Below, piece after piece: positions 59,425 through 64,000 of a stretch of 64,000 nt of DNA. The position numbers were made by a program, and so were the translations under genes. The stretch comes from CAVROP01 sp050008495. Lineage in GTDB: Bacteria; Acidobacteriota; Terriglobia; UBA7540. The stretch covers positions 1 through 64,000 of the forward strand of contig JBEKMN010000011.1 of NCBI GenBank assembly GCA_050008495.1, given 5' to 3'. Below the pieces are notes generated by a model. The model worked only from the letters and a program-made list of their open reading frames with translations. It did no database searches and was not told the DNA's origin. Position 1 is the stretch's first letter. Each line of letters begins with the position of its first letter.

Positions 59425-60777
59425 ATGCGCCGCCGCTGGATTGTCCTCGCTCTCGTCTTTCTTGGCATCGTGATCAACTACGTTGATCGCGGCAACCTCA
59501 GCGTCGCCGCGCCCTCGATCATGCGTGAGTTCCGCATCGCCCCCGCCGTCATGGGGGTGCTCCTCTCTGCCTTCTTCTGGACTTACGGCGTGTTTCAAAT
59601 GCCGGCCGGCGCGATCGTGGATCGCTTCGGCATCCGCCGCACTTATGCGGCCGGTTTCCTCGTCTGGTCGTTAGCCTCGGCCGCGATCGCCCTCAGCCGC
59701 GCCCCCGCTGACATCACCGGCTTGCGGTTGCTGCTGGGCCTGGCGGAAGCCGTAGCGCCGCTGGCCAGCATTTCTTTCATCCGCAACAACTTTGCCGCCC
59801 AGGATCAAGGACTGCCCACCTCGATCTATATTTCGGGCCAGAATATAGGGCCGGCCCTCGGCGCGCTGGTGGGCGCCATTCTGCTGGACCGCTTCGGATG
59901 GCGCGTGATGTTTGCCATAACGGGATTAGGCGCGCTCGTTTGGCTGCCTTGCTGGTGGATCGCGACTCCTTCCGACCGGCCTCGCGCCGCCCGCGGTCCC
60001 GTGGTAGGGGCGAGGCGTCGCCTCGCCCCTACCGGTGAAACGCAGCCGGGTTGGAGCCGGGGGAGGCCCGAGGATGCATCGCGGGAATCCAATTCGCCCC
60101 CCACAGTCGCTGAAGAATCCGGGCCGTCGCAGCCCTGGAGGTGGGGAATGTTCGCAGGCAACAGAACCTTCTGGGCAATGTCGCTGAGCATCCTGCTGTC
60201 GTCCTACTATTGGTACTTCGTCTTGACGTGGGTGCCGAGCTACTTGATCCTCTCCCGAGGGTTTTCAACACTCCAAATGGGGCGCGTGGTCTCCACCGCG
60301 CTCTTTACCATGGCGATCGTTAACGTCACGGCGGGCTGGGTGGTGGACAAATGGGCGGCGCGCATCGGAGTTTTCCCCGCGCGCCTGCGATTTGCGGTTG
60401 CGGGATATATCGGCACCGGGGCAATCCTGTTGCTGCTCGTGGCGCGGGATCGTTCCTGGGCGCTCCCCATCCTCACCCTTGCGATGTGCGCCACCGGAAT
60501 CGGCAATTCGAATTTCTGGACGATCTCGCAACACGTGCCGCCCAGGAACATGGTGGGGCGCACGATCGGATTCCTGAACACCATCTCCGTGGCGGCAGGC
60601 GCCGCGGCGCCCATAATCACCGGATTGATTCTGGGGCCGCAAAAGCATTTCGGACCGGCGATTCTGGTCGCCGGCCTCTGTCCTGTCCTCGCCGCCGTCT
60701 GCCTGCTGGCCGCCGGCTCCGAAGGCCTTGAACGCATGAAATCGCTTCTCCAGGGAGAGCCCGCCGTTGAGCAGTAG
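59425..60777 (+). CDS. MFS transporter (anion:cation symporter, hexuronate type)
   Basis: A 450-residue 12-helix transporter of the major facilitator superfamily. The N-terminal signature NYVDRGNLSVAAPSIMREF and the loop motif DRFGIRRTYAAGF fit the ACS family, whose members import hexuronates, glucarate or other organic anions with H+. The central cytoplasmic loop (about 185-235) is unusually long and partly encoded by a palindromic repeat (codons about 193-203). The amidohydrolase and CBM9-like neighbours suggest a sugar-acid substrate. ATG 59425 has no strong ribosome binding site. Confidence 0.87.
   Translation: MRRRWIVLALVFLGIVINYVDRGNLSVAAPSIMREFRIAPAVMGVLLSAFFWTYGVFQMPAGAIVDRFGIRRTYAAGFLVWSLASAAIALSRAPADITGLRLLLGLAEAVAPLASISFIRNNFAAQDQGLPTSIYISGQNIGPALGALVGAILLDRFGWRVMFAITGLGALVWLPCWWIATPSDRPRAARGPVVGARRRLAPTGETQPGWSRGRPEDASRESNSPPTVAEESGPSQPWRWGMFAGNRTFWAMSLSILLSSYYWYFVLTWVPSYLILSRGFSTLQMGRVVSTALFTMAIVNVTAGWVVDKWAARIGVFPARLRFAVAGYIGTGAILLLLVARDRSWALPILTLAMCATGIGNSNFWTISQHVPPRNMVGRTIGFLNTISVAAGAAAPIITGLILGPQKHFGPAILVAGLCPVLAAVCLLAAGSEGLERMKSLLQGEPAVEQ
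60003..60033. repeat. GTAGGGGC palindrome inside the MFS coding sequence
   Basis: GGTAGGGGCGAGGCG and CGCCTCGCCCCTACC are perfect 15-bp arms around one T. In frame it reads VVGARRRLAPT in the loop between transmembrane helices 6 and 7, without breaking the reading frame. Confidence 0.93.
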
Positions 60778-60785
60778 CCCCCCAC

Positions 60786-60958
60786 GGGTGGCGCATGGCT
60801 CTCCAGGTACGCGCCCTCTTGCTCCGCGGGTCAATCGTAGCGCAGAGTCTGTGCCTTTCAAACTCTGCGGCTTTCGAGTTCCTCTATTATCAATGCCCGC
60901 GCACGAATACCTCACACTAAGGACCGCAGAGTTCCAACACCGTGGACTCTGCGCTACC
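60786..60958. repeat. Repeat block, first copy of a ~115-bp direct repeat
   Basis: GGGTGGCGCA at 60786 and CTGCGCTACCC at its end enclose a segment (60841-60957) with GAGTCTGTGCCTTTCAAACT and ATTATCAATGCCCGCGCACG, which recurs at 61667-61789. The 353-bp gap 60778-61130 otherwise holds no gene. Confidence 0.85.
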
Positions 60959-61130
60959 CGCTCGAGTCAGGAAATTGAACCCGCCATGAGATTCACCCGC
61001 TCGCAATTCCTGGCAACTGCGACACGCTTCTTGACATCCCAACGGCGGCTGTGTTAGGAATCACACCATTGTTAGGCCGAGAATCCGAATGTGGATAGAC
61101 TTACCTTAAAAAGCAGGCGAAGGAGGGGCC

Positions 61131-61583
61131 ATGCGTAGAGCTTTGACCTTAGCTGCCGTTATCTGCATTGTGATTGGCTCGACTCAGCCAGCCATGCTGG
61201 GTAAGAAACAGAAAGAAGACATTAAAGCACGCCTGCACTCCTTGCAGACGATTTATGTGGACGGTTCCAGCGTTGCGGTTTCCTACATCAGGGAGAATCT
61301 CGCGCACGAGACCTGCCTGAACAATACGCCCGATAAGGACGAAGCGGACGCTGTCCTGGAAGTTTGGGAGGAAACCCCCGTTCCTTGCGAGAGTACGATA
61401 CAGCCGCAGGCCGGGGTGTGCACGCACATTCAGGCCAAGCTCTTCGACGCGAAAACCAACAAGCTCCTCTGGTACCTGGAGGACCAGCACTTTCCTGCCG
61501 TGGACCTAACCCATAACCTGAACGGGCCTTACAAATGGGTCTTATCGAATCTAAACTACTCCTGCTGTAAGGGGAGGACGTAA
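61131..61583 (+). CDS. Small secreted protein of unknown function
   Basis: A 150-residue exported protein (signal MRRALTLAAVICIVIGSTQ) with mixed alpha/beta character and five cysteines after the leader (ETCLNN, VPCES, GVCTH, YSCCKG). The stretch DEADAVLEVWEE and the following IQAKLFDAKTNKLLWYLED resemble small DUF4136-like or lipoprotein-like domains of Acidobacteriota in which a tryptophan-rich strand reports on cell-envelope state, but I do not recognise it securely. GGAGGGGCC precedes the ATG. It is bracketed by direct repeats of about 115 bp. Confidence 0.7.
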   Translation: MRRALTLAAVICIVIGSTQPAMLGKKQKEDIKARLHSLQTIYVDGSSVAVSYIRENLAHETCLNNTPDKDEADAVLEVWEETPVPCESTIQPQAGVCTHIQAKLFDAKTNKLLWYLEDQHFPAVDLTHNLNGPYKWVLSNLNYSCCKGRT

Positions 61584-61666
61584 GCAGGTTCTTCGCAGGA
61601 TTCGAAAGAATAACGCTCATCTTGGGGCTCTACGCGCCTTCCACTTGCGAAGCGGGTAGATACAAG

Positions 61667-61789
61667 TGCAGAGTTTGTGCCTTTCAAACTCTGCGGCTTT
61701 TGCATTGAATAATTCCTATATTATCAATGCCCGCGCACGAATACCTCACACTAAGGACCGCAAAGTCCCAACACCGGGGACTCTGCGCC
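61667..61789. repeat. Second copy of the ~115-bp direct repeat
   Basis: GAGTTTGTGCCTTTCAAACT, ATTATCAATGCCCGCGCACG and AATACCTCACACTAAGGACC match 60841-60957 in the same orientation with few differences and a small insertion. It lies 25 bp beyond the stop of the ExbD-like gene. Confidence 0.88.
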
Positions 61790-61813
61790 GCTGTGGCTAC
61801 CAGCTTAATTTAG

Positions 61814-62320
61814 CTAATGCTCGATAATGAACGGTCTATGAAATATCAAACGAATAAATTGGAACTCAGGCCCGTTCACCAGTACTTTGAAGCCTTGTGA
61901 AGCCACTTGGCCGTCTGCTCGAGCCGGGCTTGATTGGGCTGTCAGCAGGATCACCGAATCGACCTGTGCTGCGCGTACGGCGTCGAGGACCTTCCCCACG
62001 TTGGCATACGAGGTACGCGAATCCACTTTGATGTAAAGCTTCTTGCCTGCCTGGTTGGACAGGCCAACCCTCACTGCAGCCGTCAAGGCGGACTCCGTCA
62101 TCCGGTGGAGCCCCAGGTACACGCTACCGTCGCGCGTTACCGCCACGATCAGCGAATCCTGATTGTCCGCATCCGGCACCGGGGTGGCGTTTCGGGTAAT
62201 CGGCAAGTTCACGCTGATGCCCTGTCGCCGGGGCGCCGCGGTCCTGCCTGGTTGCTGGGCAACGGAAGGTGCGAGGCAGGTAGACAGGGTCAGGATGAAA
62301 AGGCAAGGTTTGGATCGCAT
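61814..62320 (-). CDS. ExbD/TolR-like protein with a cleavable-type signal peptide
   Basis: A 168-residue protein. Residues about 34-130 match the periplasmic domain of ExbD/TolR (ISVNLPITRNATPV, DGSVYLGLHRMTE, LYIKVDSRTSYANVGKVLDAV, SVILLTAQ). Typical ExbD has a non-cleaved N-terminal helix with a conserved Asp that drives the proton motor. Here the only hydrophobic part (CLFILTLSTCLAPSVAQ) has no Asp and looks like a signal peptide with an AQ cleavage site. It would be a soluble or lipid-anchored periplasmic domain, unable to form a motor. The C-terminal 35 residues are unassigned. Confidence 0.68.
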   Translation of the reverse strand: MRSKPCLFILTLSTCLAPSVAQQPGRTAAPRRQGISVNLPITRNATPVPDADNQDSLIVAVTRDGSVYLGLHRMTESALTAAVRVGLSNQAGKKLYIKVDSRTSYANVGKVLDAVRAAQVDSVILLTAQSSPARADGQVASQGFKVLVNGPEFQFIRLIFHRPFIIEH

Positions 62321-62812
62321 GAGATTCGCTCCAGCTTATCCCGGATTGCGGTCCGGCAGCGGTACCGCAACAGGAAACTCCACATTACCAGTAGCGTCCC
62401 ACATTCCAGATCGACATTCAAGAATCGATATTCCAGCTTCCACATTCCAGCTTTAACGCGAGTAAGCTTCTATGAGGTCACTGGCTGACCCGAACTGTTG
62501 ACTGCTTATGGCGATGGGTCGGTTTGCATATGGTCTGCAATTGCATGGAGTCTCGTGACGATGGCCGTCAAGCCGGGGGCTGGCGCAGACCGAGCCCAGC
62601 TCTGCGACTCACGTTCCGCTCAGCACCCACCAATATAGTTAATGTGCCCATCTACTGGCGCCATCTCCAGCCCGGCCACTTGCAAATTCCGGAAATAGCG
62701 TGCCTGTCCCTTTTCCCTGTATATTCGGAAACATTTGACGAGCCGCAGCGTTATAATCGAAGTCTTCGCTATCCGCTGTGCAATCGCGCCCGCGAGAAAG
62801 GAATTATTCGAT
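62321..62812. other. Gene-free upstream region
   Basis: This 492-bp stretch separates divergent genes. It contains a run of ATTCCA-type repeats (62398-62455: CACATTCCAG, ATATTCCAGC, CACATTCCAG). The rest shows no open frame with coding character, so it probably carries only promoters. Confidence 0.5.
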
Positions 62813-63979
62813 ATGGTTCAACAGCGGCCCTACCTCATCACTGACAAAGAAGCCAAGGGGGAAGAGCTTCATGGTTTACCCGTTCACGACAAGGTATTTG
62901 ACGAAATATGGTTGCAGGAGGTGCTTTTCAGGCACCCCTCAGTTCTCCCCATTGAACTCGTCGACGAGGATTTCGGCCCGCTAATTCCTATTGGCCAGGA
63001 AATTGCCTCCATCGACAACCTCTTTATAAGCCCTAAGGGACTCCTGACAATTGTCGAAACAAAGCTTTGGCGTAACCCGCAGGCTCATAGGACCGTAGTA
63101 GCACAAATTCTGGATTACGCAAAAGGCCTTACGACTTGGAGTTACAAAGATCTGGACGATGCTGTTCAAGGCTTCATGCAGAAGTCCTTTGGGAAGCCAA
63201 AGTCGCTATTCAAGGCTGTCAAAGACCACGTGCGAAATTTGGAAGTAAGCGAAATAGAATTCCAGGATCTGGTGCAGGGCGGGCTGACTGACGGCCGCTT
63301 CGCTCTCCTAGTGGTCGGTGATCGAATCTTCCCTGGGGCGACCGAGCTGGCGGAAATTATTCAATCTGCTCCTCGCCTACGGTTTTCTATGAACTTCGTC
63401 GAACTCCAGTGCTACAGGCTGAAGAAGGATTCAAACTGGCCACTCGTCGTTTTCCCAGCTTTCGTTGCCAAAACCAGGGAAGTTGAGAGAGCAGTCGTTA
63501 GAATTACGTACAAACAGGAGAAGCCAGAAGTCAAGATCGACACTCCATCCATAGAACCAACTTCTCGCGGTCACATTACGTTGCCAGTTTTCATCGCTTC
63601 CTTGCCTCCCAATGCTCGTGGGATTTTTGAGCCCTACATCAAGAAGTGGATGAAGGAGGGATACACCGTCTACTGGGGAATAGCTGGGTTTAGCTTGCGC
63701 ATTGATTGGAAGGAGAAGAAGGCAACTATTTTTGACGCTTACCCCGAATTCGCCAACTGCCTCAGGCAGAAGAAGGCGGAGAAATTAGGTTTGCCCGAAG
63801 GTCCATACCACAAGTACCGTTCCGCGCTCATGGCATCCCCGGCAATCAACAGCCGCATCTCAGCCGGCAGGACCGTCGTTTACTATGAAGATATGTCAGA
63901 TGCTGACATCCAATTGTTGCTCGGGAGCACAGACAATTTGCTACATGCAGTCGCCACTCCCCCCGCTGCGGGCTCTTGA
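62813..63979 (+). CDS. PD-(D/E)XK nuclease-fold protein
   Basis: A 388-residue protein. Residues about 60-105 form a PD-(D/E)XK core: D68 (ASIDNLFISP), E82-x-K84 (LLTIVETKLWRN) and Q98 (VVAQILDYA). This is the layout of restriction-like and DUF91/NucS-like nucleases acting on DNA. The C-terminal part (about 250-388) contains EPYIKKWMKEGYTVYWGIAGF and is unassigned. ATG 62813 is chosen because the preceding frame is not protein-like. It could be a solitary defence or repair nuclease; no partner gene is in view before the window ends 21 bp later. Confidence 0.72.
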   Translation: MVQQRPYLITDKEAKGEELHGLPVHDKVFDEIWLQEVLFRHPSVLPIELVDEDFGPLIPIGQEIASIDNLFISPKGLLTIVETKLWRNPQAHRTVVAQILDYAKGLTTWSYKDLDDAVQGFMQKSFGKPKSLFKAVKDHVRNLEVSEIEFQDLVQGGLTDGRFALLVVGDRIFPGATELAEIIQSAPRLRFSMNFVELQCYRLKKDSNWPLVVFPAFVAKTREVERAVVRITYKQEKPEVKIDTPSIEPTSRGHITLPVFIASLPPNARGIFEPYIKKWMKEGYTVYWGIAGFSLRIDWKEKKATIFDAYPEFANCLRQKKAEKLGLPEGPYHKYRSALMASPAINSRISAGRTVVYYEDMSDADIQLLLGSTDNLLHAVATPPAAGS

Positions 63980-64000
63980 TGGAAGCGCAGGTCAGTGAGC

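Overview
This window looks like a chromosomal piece of an Acidobacteriota genome, probably a soil or subsurface lineage near Solibacteres/Bryobacterales or 'Candidatus Sulfotelmatobacter'-like groups. That placement is inferred from gene content: very large Oar-like TonB-dependent receptors with an N-terminal carboxypeptidase-regulatory domain, CRTAC1-type ASPIC/UnbV beta-propellers paired with TPR proteins, PD40/TPR proteins, Tat-exported glycoside hydrolases, and high GC. There is no rRNA, tRNA, transposase, phage gene or CRISPR array that I can support.

Layout. 1-4.8 kb: msrQ, then a minus-strand trio (Cys/His-rich secreted protein, TonB-dependent receptor, SCO-type lipoprotein with a CusF-like domain) that reads as a copper-handling unit. 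5.4-12.4 kb: a seven-gene plus-strand operon with a receiver protein, acyl carrier protein, ketosynthase, MGDG-synthase/GT28-like glycosyltransferase, PaaK-like adenylate-forming enzyme, HAD phosphatase and class III aminotransferase. It has the make-up of an unassigned acyl/amino/glyco-lipid pathway and is the best candidate here for an undescribed system. 12.4-13.6 kb: a VapBC-type toxin-antitoxin pair and a small unknown gene. 13.6-22 kb: secreted protease, secreted propeller protein, haem-motif PD40/TPR protein, TPR protein and CRTAC1 protein. 22-42 kb: a saccharide-use region with two paralogous giant TonB-dependent receptors, a divergent GH18 chitinase-like enzyme, a TPR-CRTAC1-TPR operon, a GH2 enzyme and a large alpha/alpha-barrel glycosidase-like protein. 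42-51 kb: ferrochelatase, SDR, SBBP-repeat protein, two tandem secreted TPR paralogues and a truncated tricorn-protease remnant. 51-64 kb: a TPR array protein, a polyamine-type ABC transporter with permease and binding protein fused, a Tat amidohydrolase, a CBM9-like protein, an MFS transporter carrying a palindromic repeat inside its coding sequence, an unusual ExbD-like secreted protein and a PD-(D/E)XK nuclease-like protein.

The most striking non-coding property is the density of dispersed palindromic and inverted repeats. About a dozen families can be told apart by eye, and nearly every intergenic gap of more than 60 bp holds one. In the lipid operon four successive gene junctions each carry a different family. 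One repeat supplies a stop codon, one lies inside a reading frame, one half-copy directly precedes a start codon, and one sits at the end of a shortened antitoxin-like gene.

Start sites were chosen by eye from Shine-Dalgarno sequences, signal peptides and exclusion of repeat-encoded N-terminal extensions. All functions are read from motifs and family memory; no database search was possible.
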